Positions 1 through 7,794 of a stretch of 36,329 nt of DNA are shown here, in pieces. The stretch spans positions 1-36,329 of the forward strand of contig JAGGTI010000086.1 of the NCBI GenBank assembly GCA_021163775.1, in the 5' to 3' direction. Within the stretch, counting starts at the first letter, position 1. Each line of letters begins with the position of its first letter. The translations under genes were made by a program, and so were the position numbers. Source of the DNA: Candidatus Zixiibacteriota bacterium (GTDB taxonomy: Bacteria; Zixibacteria; MSB-5A5; GN15; FEB-12). The notes below the pieces were generated by a model. That model did not search any database, was not told the origin of the DNA, and saw only the letters and a program-made list of their open reading frames with translations.

Positions 1-41
1 CCGATCCGTTCATTATATCTAGCTGAAGGTTAAGATACAAG

Positions 42-82
42 GGCAGAACCAACCAGCCTGGGGTTGCCTTGGTGGTTCTGCC
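42..82. repeat. 10-bp-arm inverted repeat
   Basis: GGCAGAACCA at 42-51 is the exact reverse complement of TGGTTCTGCC at 73-82, leaving a 21-base loop. No T-run follows on either strand, so it does not look like an intrinsic terminator. It is the left edge of the repeat island. Confidence 0.6.
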
Positions 83-114
83 GCCTTCGAACCCGTCACA
101 GCAGATAAGCCACT

Positions 115-217
115 CTTCGACAGGCTCAGGGTAACTTGTAGGTGCCCTGCAGATGTCCACTGCCGCCTGATCAGGCTCTTGTAGGTCGGCGTTCCGTCGT
201 CCTGAGTCTGTCGAAGG
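115..217. repeat. MITE-like element bounded by 16-bp inverted repeats
   Basis: CTTCGACAGGCTCAGG at 115-130 and CCTGAGTCTGTCGAAG at 201-216 are reverse complements at 15 of 16 positions. They bound about 100 bases that include a degraded copy of the ATGT-CC-AC palindrome (about 147-166) and a variant of the GGTTCCGACCTAC module (181-195, reverse orientation). Closely related CTTCGACAAGCTCAGGG units lie near 19566-19582 and, in part, near 19600-19615. No coding capacity or clear target-site duplication is visible. Confidence 0.5.
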
Positions 218-235
218 ATGGAGAAACCCGACATC

Positions 236-257
236 CGGCAGATGTGGACATCTGCCG
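236..257. repeat. Palindrome family, copy 1 (GG centre)
   Basis: CGGCAGATGT (236-245), GG, ACATCTGCCG (248-257): perfect 10-bp arms around a 2-base centre. It is the same family as 18563-18586, 19481-19506 and 34898-34923. Confidence 0.75.
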
Positions 258-288
258 AGCACTTTGCGAGTCATCCTGAGCGGTACAC

Positions 289-365
289 GGTACCCCACCC
301 AACGGGTGGGTTCTCTTCGGATTCGAAGCTACCGCCCACCCGACGCTTCGCTCTGGGTGGGGTAC
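289..365. repeat. Nested inverted repeats with GGTAC edges
   Basis: GTACCCCACCC at 290-300 is exactly complementary to GGGTGGGGTAC at 355-365. Each arm also has its own local hairpin partner: 294-300 with 304-310 (3-base loop AAC), and 335-341 with 355-361. The GGTAC edge recurs around the palindrome at 18551-18596. Confidence 0.6.
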
Positions 366-430
366 AAGTGGCTTATGTCCGGTGCCTTGCGTCGGAATCG
401 GTGTGTGCGTGGCGGACATCCCCCTCTGTC

Positions 431-450
431 ATTCCCGAGCAGTCGGGAAT
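431..450. repeat. Short hairpin ATTCCCGA-N4-TCGGGAAT
   Basis: Perfect 8-bp arms at 431-438 and 443-450 with loop GCAG. The related unit CCCGAC-AA-GTCGGG sits inside the hairpin at 34946-34959. This looks like a dispersed intergenic hairpin rather than a terminator, as no T-run follows. Confidence 0.55.
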
Positions 451-549
451 CCATGATCGCCAATTTCCGCAGAACAGATGTTTAACCGAACTGAAGCAAA
501 ATCCCAAGCTGATCCTTGACCGCTCTTGCGGGACGCGAGTGGACATGGG

Positions 550-567
550 CGCCCGCCTTCGCGGGCG
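550..567. terminator. GC-rich hairpin, possible terminator
   Basis: CGCCCGC (550-556), loop CTTC, GCGGGCG (561-567), then only three T residues on the plus strand. There is no plus-strand gene upstream within the window. It may be a terminator for something outside the left edge or part of the repeat island. Confidence 0.3.
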
Positions 568-708
568 TTTACAGTTGTATCGGGTTTTGATTCGCCAGCT
601 ACGAATTGTGACCTGACACCTAAGTAGATAGCCAAGGGTGTCTGGGCAACCATCTGAACCGGTAAAATTAGTTGATCGCCGGCAAAGCCGAGGTATCATT
701 GTGGCTGT

Positions 709-1434
709 ATGCAACGATTAAGACTCTCATATTCACTCGGTTCAATCGCCGGACAAATGGCGATCTGGGTTGTCCTTGTGCTGGTTGGTCTCAGTATGAC
801 CGGTTGCGGGATGTTCCGTGACCAGGGCCGTGACTTGGTTTTCGATAAGGTCACGCTCAAAATTGATGCCATCGCTCACGAAGGTGAGGGCCAACAAAAT
901 CAATGGCAAACTGTCTGTGAATTGCTCAACAGGTATGCCGAGTTTGACTGTCAAAACGTCAAGCGCACCAATTGTCAGCAAGTGGGATCGATTCGGGTCT
1001 GCGATTATGATTCTATTACCCTCCACTTTGATCCACCGCTGTCGATGCTAAAACTCCGACGCCTGCACAATGAACTTCTGACCCTTGAGCAATCAGGGGT
1101 CACGTTGGGTCTAAAAACAGGCTCATTTACAGCCGAATATATCGGTCTAACAAGCGAGGGTTCTGTCTCGGTCAACGTCCGTATCGCAGTGACACCTGGC
1201 GCTACCCTATTCCTTGAGCGACGCTGGGAGAGTATTTGCGAACAGGTTAAGACGACCGACAACGTTTACGACGGCGAAATCAACCTGCGCAAAGGTCAGG
1301 AATGGGTATTCTACCGAACCCAAGTGCATACTGGTAGCGATCTGGTCCAGCGATATTTCCGGCTAAACATCATCACTAAGCTCCTTGAAGAGCTTAGCCG
1401 GAAAGATTTTGATCGGTTGATTTCCCGCCCCTGA
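709..1434 (+). CDS. Hypothetical lipoprotein, cysteine-rich N-terminal half
   Basis: I do not recognise a family for this 241-residue protein. A hydrophobic segment (about residues 18-28) ends in the lipobox MTGC with the acylated cysteine at residue 33. The following residue is Gly, so sorting to the outer membrane by the Lol system is likely (inference). The mature part has four more cysteines at about 70, 81, 89 and 98, spaced as two possible disulfides, and then alternating polar and hydrophobic stretches that suggest beta structure. An in-frame ATG at residue 17 (757) would leave too short a signal n-region, so 709 is preferred. The Shine-Dalgarno signal is weak (GAGG at 690-693, rather far). 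It is followed after about 108 bases by the HD-GYP gene on the same strand, probably separately transcribed. Confidence 0.65.
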   Translation: MQRLRLSYSLGSIAGQMAIWVVLVLVGLSMTGCGMFRDQGRDLVFDKVTLKIDAIAHEGEGQQNQWQTVCELLNRYAEFDCQNVKRTNCQQVGSIRVCDYDSITLHFDPPLSMLKLRRLHNELLTLEQSGVTLGLKTGSFTAEYIGLTSEGSVSVNVRIAVTPGATLFLERRWESICEQVKTTDNVYDGEINLRKGQEWVFYRTQVHTGSDLVQRYFRLNIITKLLEELSRKDFDRLISRP

Positions 1435-1542
1435 TCGTACTATTGCCCCCCCAATGGTTTCTGGGACAATTTAGAAACTGACCTCTGGTCATAGGTCAAG
1501 AAACCGGTTTTGCAACCGATAAGCATCAGTACGGAATTGACC

Positions 1543-2529
1543 ATGGAGAAAAGCGCTCATACAGAAAGGCGAACCGGGCAGTATCTCACGATCTATCTTG
1601 ACACCTTGAGAATAGATAGCGTACTCGATTTTGATCTGTACATTATTAACGGGTCCAACGTTGTTCTATTTCGCGCCGCCAAACTGCCCTTCACCGAACG
1701 GAATCGCCAGCAATTGCTGGAGAACCGCGTTAACATGCTATATGTATCGCGGTTGGATCAGCAATCCTACCAGCGATATCTCAAAAACAACCTCAAGAAC
1801 ATCGTCGCTGATGTAAATCTCGAAGAAAGCGTTCGCGCTGGCATAGTCTACGAAAGTGCAAAATTTCTGCTTGAAGACATCTTTGACCGCCCTACCCTGA
1901 GTGAGAATATCTGCCGTGGTAAAGAGTTGGTTTCATCCACAGTCGGTTTCATCCTGACAGCTGACAGCGCACTAACCAATCTCCTTAACGTGATGTCGTT
2001 TAACTATAGCACCTACACTCATTCGATCAACGTTTGCACCCTGTCCCTGGCTCTAGCCCAGTTTGTCGGCGTGAAGAATCCAAGTGATCTGCGAACACTC
2101 GGAACTGGTGCCTTATTGCACGACATCGGCAAAACCAAGATTGATATTTCTATTCTTAACAAAACCGGACCATTGACTAACGCCGAAATGGATATTGTCC
2201 GGCAACATCCGCAATGGGGCTGTGACCTGGCAAAGGAAACTGATCTGATCGACAGGGAATCTTATATACCAATAATACAGCATCACGAGCGAGAGAATGA
2301 ATCGGGCTACCCCCATGCGATCGGAGGCAAGCAAATTCATATGTATGGCAAGATTACGGCGATTGCCGATGTCTTTGACGCTATGACGACTCAGCGGGTT
2401 TATCGGAATGCGGTTGATGCCTACCCAGCGTTGAAAGAGATGTACGAAGACCGTGGCGCTTTCGATCCGGAACTCCTCGGAGCATTTACCAAGATGCTTG
2501 GGCCGACTAATCTGAATTCGTCCAGTTAA
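1543..2529 (+). CDS. HD-GYP domain cyclic-di-GMP phosphodiesterase
   Basis: HD-GYP proteins hydrolyse c-di-GMP at a di- or tri-iron site. In this 328-residue protein the metal ligands are present in order: His at about 160, the HD pair at 193-194 (context LLHDIGKTK), His 222, the HH pair at 247-248, and Asp 276 (IADVFDAMT). The signature is HHERENESGYP, with GYP intact at about 255-257, so the enzyme is probably active. The first 80 residues resemble the short alpha/beta domain often found before HD-GYP and carry no transmembrane segment or receiver domain. A cytoplasmic enzyme is inferred. The ATG at 1543 is preferred over a TTG 33 bases upstream. It converges on the MATE gene with a 12-base gap and no room for a private terminator. 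The PilZ protein at 11778 is the other c-di-GMP component in this window. Confidence 0.88.
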   Translation: MEKSAHTERRTGQYLTIYLDTLRIDSVLDFDLYIINGSNVVLFRAAKLPFTERNRQQLLENRVNMLYVSRLDQQSYQRYLKNNLKNIVADVNLEESVRAGIVYESAKFLLEDIFDRPTLSENICRGKELVSSTVGFILTADSALTNLLNVMSFNYSTYTHSINVCTLSLALAQFVGVKNPSDLRTLGTGALLHDIGKTKIDISILNKTGPLTNAEMDIVRQHPQWGCDLAKETDLIDRESYIPIIQHHERENESGYPHAIGGKQIHMYGKITAIADVFDAMTTQRVYRNAVDAYPALKEMYEDRGAFDPELLGAFTKMLGPTNLNSSS

Positions 2530-2541
2530 CCGGCGTCCGAA

Positions 2542-3915
2542 TCAGACTGTGACCGTCAGCCATTTCCCTCGGCGGTAATAGAAATAGAACCCTATTGAAC
2601 TGATAACACCTGAGATGCCGAATATCCACCAGACCGCAATCTGATCCATACCGAGAAACTGCGTGACAACTATCGCTGGCAGAACCTGAAGCCCCCAGCC
2701 ATGAATGGCAATTACGATCATGTTGGGAACATTCATACCGACTCCGGAATGGATCATTTCCATCATCACCATAGCGCCAAAAAACGGAAATCCGACCGAC
2801 CAGATACGAAGCAATTCCACTCCGTAACGAATAGTTGTCTGGGAATCAAAAAACAAACCCATGTAGAATTCGGCCAGGAAAAACGAAAGCACTCCCACAA
2901 CCGACATAATGCCAATACCCAGTATGATTGATTTATCGGCCGTCTTGCGGGCACGCTCTTTCTTGTTTGCTCCCAGGTTGTGGCCGATCAGAGAAGACAG
3001 TCCCAAGCCCAAGCCAACCAATATCATTATTCCGAACGCAAACAATTGGGTACCAACTCCGTAGGCCGCCACTACGCTGGTACCAAACGTCGCTACCAGT
3101 GGCGTAATCAACAGCCGCGATCCGGAGAAAGACAGCTCACCCAGAAACGCCGGGAAGCCAATCCTGACCATGCCCCAAGCCGAATTGAAACTCATCGCCA
3201 CCGCACCCACCAGATGCAGACGCACGTTGGTCCAATTGGTAAGAAACAGTAATAATCCGATTCCAAACGTCAAAGTAAAACTGAAAACAGAAGCATAGGC
3301 GGCACCATCAACTCCTAACGCCGGTAGACCAAACCAACCGAATATCAGCACAGGGTCAATGACCGCATTAAGAGTGTTGGAGCCAATCATCAACGCCATC
3401 GCCATATTTGGATTGGCTATGCCGCGCAAAGCAGTGAATACCGAGTAGGTAGCGTACATTATCGGTAACCCGATCAACAAGATTCGCCCGTAGCTAATTC
3501 CCAACCGCAGGGCATCATCAGTCGCACCTAACAAACTCAGCATTTCCGGAAGATACATCCAACCGATGATCCCGGTACCTAATCCGAAGACCAGCTTCAG
3601 TACAAATGTTTCCTTGATCGCCGCCTCGGTTTTACCGTACGCTTTTTCCCCGTAGCGACGTGAGATGACCGCCACCGAACCGGGGCCAATCAAATGGTTG
3701 AACGCAAAGAGCATCCAAAGCAGATTATTGACAAACGTGATTGCCGCTACCGCCCCCTCGGCCTCAGGCAGACGCGACACCCAGAACATATCCGCCATCG
3801 CGTATATGTGTTGCGCCAGAAAACCGAACATCGAAGGCAGACCCATCTTGAGAATCGAGACACCTATTGACCCCTCGGTGTAATCACTGCGTATTTTCTG
3901 GTCTAAGTCGCTCAT
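2542..3915 (-). CDS. MATE family efflux transporter
   Basis: MATE exporters expel cationic or drug-like compounds through the inner membrane using Na+ or H+ gradients. The 457-residue product has the family's twelve hydrophobic segments and typical motifs: an early GLPSMFGFLAQHIYAMADMFWVS-type region (helix 1, residues about 25-50), PGSVAVISRRYGE at the helix 2-3 loop, and the second-half repeat near PLVATFG and GLGLGLSSLIGHNLGA. Length fits the family. An upstream GTG at 3981 would add 22 residues with no homology, so the ATG at 3915 is chosen. The leader holds a long 10-bp dyad at 3947-3987 that could be an operator. The substrate cannot be told from sequence. Confidence 0.9.
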   Translation of the reverse strand: MSDLDQKIRSDYTEGSIGVSILKMGLPSMFGFLAQHIYAMADMFWVSRLPEAEGAVAAITFVNNLLWMLFAFNHLIGPGSVAVISRRYGEKAYGKTEAAIKETFVLKLVFGLGTGIIGWMYLPEMLSLLGATDDALRLGISYGRILLIGLPIMYATYSVFTALRGIANPNMAMALMIGSNTLNAVIDPVLIFGWFGLPALGVDGAAYASVFSFTLTFGIGLLLFLTNWTNVRLHLVGAVAMSFNSAWGMVRIGFPAFLGELSFSGSRLLITPLVATFGTSVVAAYGVGTQLFAFGIMILVGLGLGLSSLIGHNLGANKKERARKTADKSIILGIGIMSVVGVLSFFLAEFYMGLFFDSQTTIRYGVELLRIWSVGFPFFGAMVMMEMIHSGVGMNVPNMIVIAIHGWGLQVLPAIVVTQFLGMDQIAVWWIFGISGVISSIGFYFYYRRGKWLTVTV

Positions 3916-3946
3916 AATATCCGATGGCTGAGTATGAAAGATACAA

Positions 3947-3987
3947 ACAAATGTGACCAACAGAAAGCGTTCCTTGATCACATTTGT
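3947..3987. promoter_or_regulatory. 10-bp dyad upstream of the MATE gene
   Basis: ACAAATGTGA (3947-3956) and its exact reverse complement TCACATTTGT (3978-3987) are separated by 21 bases, about three helical turns centre to centre. They lie 32-72 bases upstream of the MATE start codon. The position suits a repressor or activator binding to two half-sites. It could also be a leader-RNA stem. No regulator gene lies adjacent. Confidence 0.4.
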
Positions 3988-4060
3988 GCGCTTGGCCTGA
4001 CGAGATTAAAAGAGCCCAGAGCTGTCAATATGCGGGGACGAAATTCAAGAAAAGTCTAAA

Positions 4061-4145
4061 TGGTGGTGGGGGAAGGATTTGAACCTTCGAAGGCGTCGCC
4101 GACAGATTTACAGTCTGTTCCCTTTGACCACTCGGGAACCCCACC
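4061..4145 (-). tRNA. tRNA-Tyr (GUA)
   Basis: Read on the minus strand, this is an 85-base class II tRNA. The acceptor stem is GGTGGGG/CCCCACC, the anticodon arm is CAGACTGTAAATCTG with anticodon GTA, and the variable arm is long as expected for bacterial tRNA-Tyr. The T-arm is GAAGG-TTCAAAT-CCTTC and the discriminator is A. The 3' CCA is encoded (TGG at 4061-4063). It lies upstream of the MATE gene on the same strand. Confidence 0.95.
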
Positions 4146-4321
4146 ACAGTGGTTCATGTTACCATGCCTCATTCGATACACCTATAGATATCGTCATAAG
4201 GACGAACAATATAGCAACCTTATCGACAAAATCAATATCAAAATTTGCTTCAAATCGACATACACTAAACAAGTCAGGAATTCCTTGTTCAGCACCCAAG
4301 TGACAGGTAATATAGAGACCA

Positions 4322-5566
4322 ATGAATAAGATTCCTCACCTAACCACTAGCAGGGACGAATCCTCCCCGATTCGTCTGGAGACAACTCTGACAGCCTTCT
4401 TTGCTCTGTTCCTGTTCGCTTCCACTTTCTCAATTGCTTTAGCCCAAACCTCGCTTGCACTTTCTCTACTTACTTTTTGTGGCTTGGTGGTTATTACCCG
4501 CCGCTTACCTGAGAACCTTGGCCCCAGACCTCTCTACATCGCAATTGGGGTCTATATCGGATGGCAGGTAATCTCATCCCTTGCAGGCACTTCTCCCCTA
4601 TCATCAATAATTGCACTCCGTGAAGAGTGGCTATTTCTCATTCTGCCACTCGGGATACTCCTTGGTCGGCATCAAACCACACGTTCTCGGCTTCTATCAG
4701 TTCTTGCAATTGGAGTCCTACTAATTGGGATCTACGGCATTATCCAGCATTTCACCGGAGCTCACTGGTTCAAATCAAGCGGGTTACATACGGCTGGTGG
4801 CAGTTATCGTCTGGCTGGCAATTTTTCGCATCCCTTGACTTACGGATATTTCGTAGCGACCTCATCAGTATTCTTTCTCAACTACCTTATGGGGTCGTTT
4901 CGCAATCAATCCTTAGGTGCAAGAATCTTGTTTACCACAGCGACCCTGGCCAGCCTGACCGCCACAGTTCTCTGTATGAGCCGAGGACCGTTGCTGGCTC
5001 TTGGTATCGGTCTGATTGTCACCGGCCTGATGCACCGTCAATTCATCCGCATTGCGGCCACCCTATTGCTGGCTATTGCCCTGGCCTGGATCGTCGCCCC
5101 CAAAATGATAGCTGAGTTCGAAAGCCGGTTAGTTAATGATCTCAACCAGGAAAGCAGAGGGGGAAGACTGTACATCTGGAACCTGTCAGGGAGAATCATC
5201 AAAGATGATCCCATCACCGGCGTTGGACCCGGCAACTTCAGCCAGGCCTATTCCAACCAACTTCAAACCGAGGCGTCTCCACGCGTACCTATGGGGCATG
5301 CCCACAATGACTTCCTGAACCTTGCGGCAACAATTGGCATTCCCGGTCTGCTCCTTTATCTTTCAATTTGGGGTATTGTCATGGTCCAATTGTGGCACCG
5401 ACTACGCAACACTTCCGGCTCACGCGAAAGCCATGCCCTTGCGACTGCCGCCCTGATTGCATCGGTAGCGTTCTGTGTCGGCTCGATGACCGAAGCCGCC
5501 TTTGCCGATGAGGAACTCCGACAACTAATTACTGCCCTCTGGGCCTTCGGCTTAACTGATTCTTAG
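4322..5566 (+). CDS. O-antigen ligase / polymerase family membrane protein
   Basis: The 414-residue product has about ten to twelve hydrophobic segments. It also has the Wzy_C-type periplasmic signature: GVGPGNFSQAY near residue 300, followed by GHAHNDFLNLAATIGIPG near 325-342, with the conserved HxHND. Family members join O-antigen or similar glycans to lipid A (WaaL) or polymerise repeat units (Wzy). The two cannot be separated here. It faces and converges with the minus-strand dTDP-rhamnose/glycosyltransferase run, which supports a surface-glycan role. Start at 4322 is the first ATG, and the Shine-Dalgarno signal is poor. The final residues run to within 37 bases of the convergent epimerase stop. 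Confidence 0.85.
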   Translation: MNKIPHLTTSRDESSPIRLETTLTAFFALFLFASTFSIALAQTSLALSLLTFCGLVVITRRLPENLGPRPLYIAIGVYIGWQVISSLAGTSPLSSIIALREEWLFLILPLGILLGRHQTTRSRLLSVLAIGVLLIGIYGIIQHFTGAHWFKSSGLHTAGGSYRLAGNFSHPLTYGYFVATSSVFFLNYLMGSFRNQSLGARILFTTATLASLTATVLCMSRGPLLALGIGLIVTGLMHRQFIRIAATLLLAIALAWIVAPKMIAEFESRLVNDLNQESRGGRLYIWNLSGRIIKDDPITGVGPGNFSQAYSNQLQTEASPRVPMGHAHNDFLNLAATIGIPGLLLYLSIWGIVMVQLWHRLRNTSGSRESHALATAALIASVAFCVGSMTEAAFADEELRQLITALWAFGLTDS

Positions 5567-5575
5567 ATTACTACC

Positions 5576-5601
5576 CCGAAACAGGTGTAGATTAGTTTCG
5601 G
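5576..5601. terminator. Weak hairpin between convergent genes
   Basis: CCGAAAC (5576-5582) pairs with GTTTCGG (5595-5601) across a 12-base loop, in the 36-base gap between the converging ligase and epimerase genes. It may end transcription from both sides. The lack of a T-run makes this tentative. Confidence 0.35.
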
Positions 5602-5602
5602 A

Positions 5603-6685
5603 TCAGTCTTCCCTGGTTACATTTTCTTCAACGGACAGTTCCGGACGCTCAATAGTTGGCAACTCTGTTGCCTCGTTATCTTTAAGCCGTCCCGTCTTGT
5701 TAGTTGCGCCAAATGCAAAAGTGAAATCTTCGGGAGTGGTTGCTCGCCAGTGTTCGAGCGATGACAGAAAATCGTACTTAAATTCAAAACCGAGTTTGGC
5801 AAGCGTATGCGGGATAATATGAGTAGAAGTCCCAGCCTTACGAACCCGCACCGGATGTATTGGATTTTTCGGCCCGAAAAACGCCTGGACAATCCGCGAA
5901 ACCGGAACCAGTAGCCAAAGCGGCAATGGCATAACCAGAGCTTTGCAATTTAGAAACGTCCTGATGGTGTCAACAACACCTTTCAACGGCTGAGTCGGAG
6001 TCTCGACATAATTGTATGTAATCTCAGACTCATCGCGATCCATCACAAAGTCAACGCTATCAAGAAAACCAAAAATGTAGGCATACGATTTTTTTATATC
6101 AGGACTACCCGGGAAAGCAAAGTAACCCTTCTTAATCGCACGGATCATGCGCATTATATTCCCCGGATCTCCCTGCCCATAGACAACACCTGGCCGCGAG
6201 ATTAGCAACCTCCGCCCTTCACCGGAGCATCGCCACGCTTCGTGAATACACTCAGCAGGGTATTTGGAACTACCGTAAGGCGTTGTAGGTTGAATCGGCG
6301 AACTCTCTGAAGTCGGGCCGTTGGTCGGACCGTAAACTGATATACTGCTGGTAAAATAGATATTGTTACACGAAACAGCCTCGGCATAAGCACAGACATT
6401 CCGTGCGCCGGCCAGATTGGTTTCAAAGTACTCGTACGGTTCGTGCCCCGGTTCACGATGCACCGCCGCCAGGTTGAATATCCACTCAGGCGGCTCATCA
6501 ATCAGATCAACCGGAATCGCCCGTCTGACATCAGTAAGCGAACATGAGATCCCCGGCTGTCCTTCAATTGGTGATTTCCTGATATCAGCCAGATGAATAT
6601 GACTGAATCGACCGGTTCTCAGAAAATGTTGAGCCAGATGCGTACCAATAAATCCCGCACCGCCAATAATCACACAGTAGCTCAA
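5603..6685 (-). CDS. NAD-dependent epimerase/dehydratase (extended SDR)
   Basis: This is an extended short-chain dehydrogenase-type nucleotide-sugar enzyme of 360 residues. The Rossmann glycine motif GGAGFIG is at residues 8-14, FTSSISVYG carries the catalytic Ser region, and YGSSK supplies the YxxxK pair. Such enzymes epimerise, dehydrate or reduce sugar nucleotides, and the exact substrate is not evident. The region after about residue 240 has hydrophobic runs (LVMPLPLWLLVPVSRI) of the kind seen in membrane-associated SDRs. The likely start is TTG at 6685, overlapping the stop of the glycosyltransferase by 4 bases, with GAGGAAG about 9 bases upstream. It is the last gene of the rhamnose run and probably tailors the same glycan. 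Confidence 0.8.
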   Translation of the reverse strand: MSYCVIIGGAGFIGTHLAQHFLRTGRFSHIHLADIRKSPIEGQPGISCSLTDVRRAIPVDLIDEPPEWIFNLAAVHREPGHEPYEYFETNLAGARNVCAYAEAVSCNNIYFTSSISVYGPTNGPTSESSPIQPTTPYGSSKYPAECIHEAWRCSGEGRRLLISRPGVVYGQGDPGNIMRMIRAIKKGYFAFPGSPDIKKSYAYIFGFLDSVDFVMDRDESEITYNYVETPTQPLKGVVDTIRTFLNCKALVMPLPLWLLVPVSRIVQAFFGPKNPIHPVRVRKAGTSTHIIPHTLAKLGFEFKYDFLSSLEHWRATTPEDFTFAFGATNKTGRLKDNEATELPTIERPELSVEENVTRED

Positions 6686-7638
6686 ACCTTTTCTTCCTCG
6701 TTAGAGCGGGTTTGCCGCCAATAGGCACGATTGGTGCTCATCAGTTTCTTCAAGCCCTGTGGTAAAAATCTATTATGGTTGCCAAGATTATAACCAAACA
6801 GTTTCAAGGCTGTGCGTATGATTGCCGATGGAATCGCCAAAGGTCTCACTTTTTTCAGATACTCTAGTTCGGATCGCACAAATCGATCATCTGTGCCTCC
6901 GCCCTGCCCGAATATCTCCCGAATCCACGGATCACGGGCATGATAAACACCTACATCAAAGTAGCGTCGAAAGTCCTGCAACCATGAAAACGAGTGCGAA
7001 TGATAAACTGTCGCCTTGGCCTCATAAACCACTTTCCAACCCTTGAGAATCATCTGCGATGCGGCATAGGTATCTTCGTTCTGAATCGTGTGCGAGGGGA
7101 AACCGCCAACTTCCTGAAGAGCTGATCGGCGATAGGCCGCAAATGAATTGGAAATGAATGATGTTTTCAACCCTAACTCAGGGATGTCATCGACCGACTT
7201 GACCCGGCTTTTGTCCGGGTAATTGAAGAGCCATGCGTGGGTTTCAATCCGTCCCGCCACTTTGCGGGGTAGCTGTCGTCCGTAAGCGGCGCCTATCTTG
7301 GAATCATCGAACCATTTCAGCAAGCATTCCAGTGCTTCCGGTGTAGATAAAAGAGCATCCGGAGTAAGAAAGATGATAAGGTCAGAATCTTCAAGTTGAT
7401 CAACATATCTCTGGCGAGTCCCCCCGTTTGAAAATTCCTCACGCTTGAGGCTCTGAACCTCAAATCCAAATTCGCGAGCCATCGCCGGGGTACCATCGGT
7501 AGATGAAGAGTCAACCAACAACAATCTATCGGGCCGCACTGTCTGCTCATGCAAAGCCGCCAACCAATATATAAAATCTGGTCCAGCGTTCAGGGTCGGC
7601 AACACCAAAGCGGTTGATGGACGCTCACCAACACCCAT
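6682..7638 (-). CDS. Family 2 glycosyltransferase, rhamnosyltransferase-like
   Basis: A GT-A fold inverting transferase. The nucleotide-binding N-terminus is STALVLPTLNAG, the acidic/serine motif is DSSSTDGT, the metal-site region is FLTPDAL (the DxD equivalent, in the TxDA form common in rhamnosyltransferases), and the acceptor/base motif is NEDTYAA. The position directly downstream of the dTDP-L-rhamnose genes supports dTDP-rhamnose as donor (inference). The ATG at 7638 is chosen. A TTG at 7692 in frame would add 18 nonconserved residues, and neither start has a strong Shine-Dalgarno signal. A 150-base gap separates it from the rfbC-like gene, the only sizeable gap in the run. Confidence 0.85.
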   Translation of the reverse strand: MGVGERPSTALVLPTLNAGPDFIYWLAALHEQTVRPDRLLLVDSSSTDGTPAMAREFGFEVQSLKREEFSNGGTRQRYVDQLEDSDLIIFLTPDALLSTPEALECLLKWFDDSKIGAAYGRQLPRKVAGRIETHAWLFNYPDKSRVKSVDDIPELGLKTSFISNSFAAYRRSALQEVGGFPSHTIQNEDTYAASQMILKGWKVVYEAKATVYHSHSFSWLQDFRRYFDVGVYHARDPWIREIFGQGGGTDDRFVRSELEYLKKVRPLAIPSAIIRTALKLFGYNLGNHNRFLPQGLKKLMSTNRAYWRQTRSNEEEKV

Positions 7639-7794
7639 GCCCGATTCTTTCGAATCAGCACTAATTGGGGCCGCTTTTTCTGTTCTATTCAATTTGGTCT
7701 ACCCGACTACATGTTGTTCTAAATGAAAGTACGGATTTATGACTAACAGTCCACAAAAATAGTCTCTTGGTGCCGGCCTTTTGCAACCGTAGTG

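Larger units (their letters stand above)
1..708. other. Gene-free repeat island
   Basis: I see no credible gene here. Open frames exist on both strands, but they run through palindromes and low-complexity repeat modules, resemble no family, and overlap each other. The stretch is a mosaic of inverted repeats: 42-82, 115-217, 236-257, 289-365, 431-450 and 550-567, each listed separately where informative. A 10-base module GACCTGACAC at 610-619 recurs at 34965-34974. The last 90 bases before 709 should hold the promoter of the lipoprotein gene, but no convincing -35/-10 pair stands out. Confidence 0.7.

Noticed and set aside
218-616. Open frame of 132 codons through the left repeat island
   Set aside because: It translates the palindromes and repeat modules, overlaps other frames on both strands, and resembles no protein.
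1435-1542. c-di-GMP riboswitch upstream of the HD-GYP gene
   Set aside because: Small stems are present (GACCT/AGGTC at 1480-1497), but the conserved GEMM loop sequences are not.
1510-1542. TTG start for the HD-GYP protein
   Set aside because: The in-frame ATG at 1543 is a commoner start codon, and the extra 11 residues are not part of a recognised domain.
3916-3981. GTG start 22 codons upstream for the MATE protein
   Set aside because: The extra residues run through the dyad repeat and are not part of the MATE fold.
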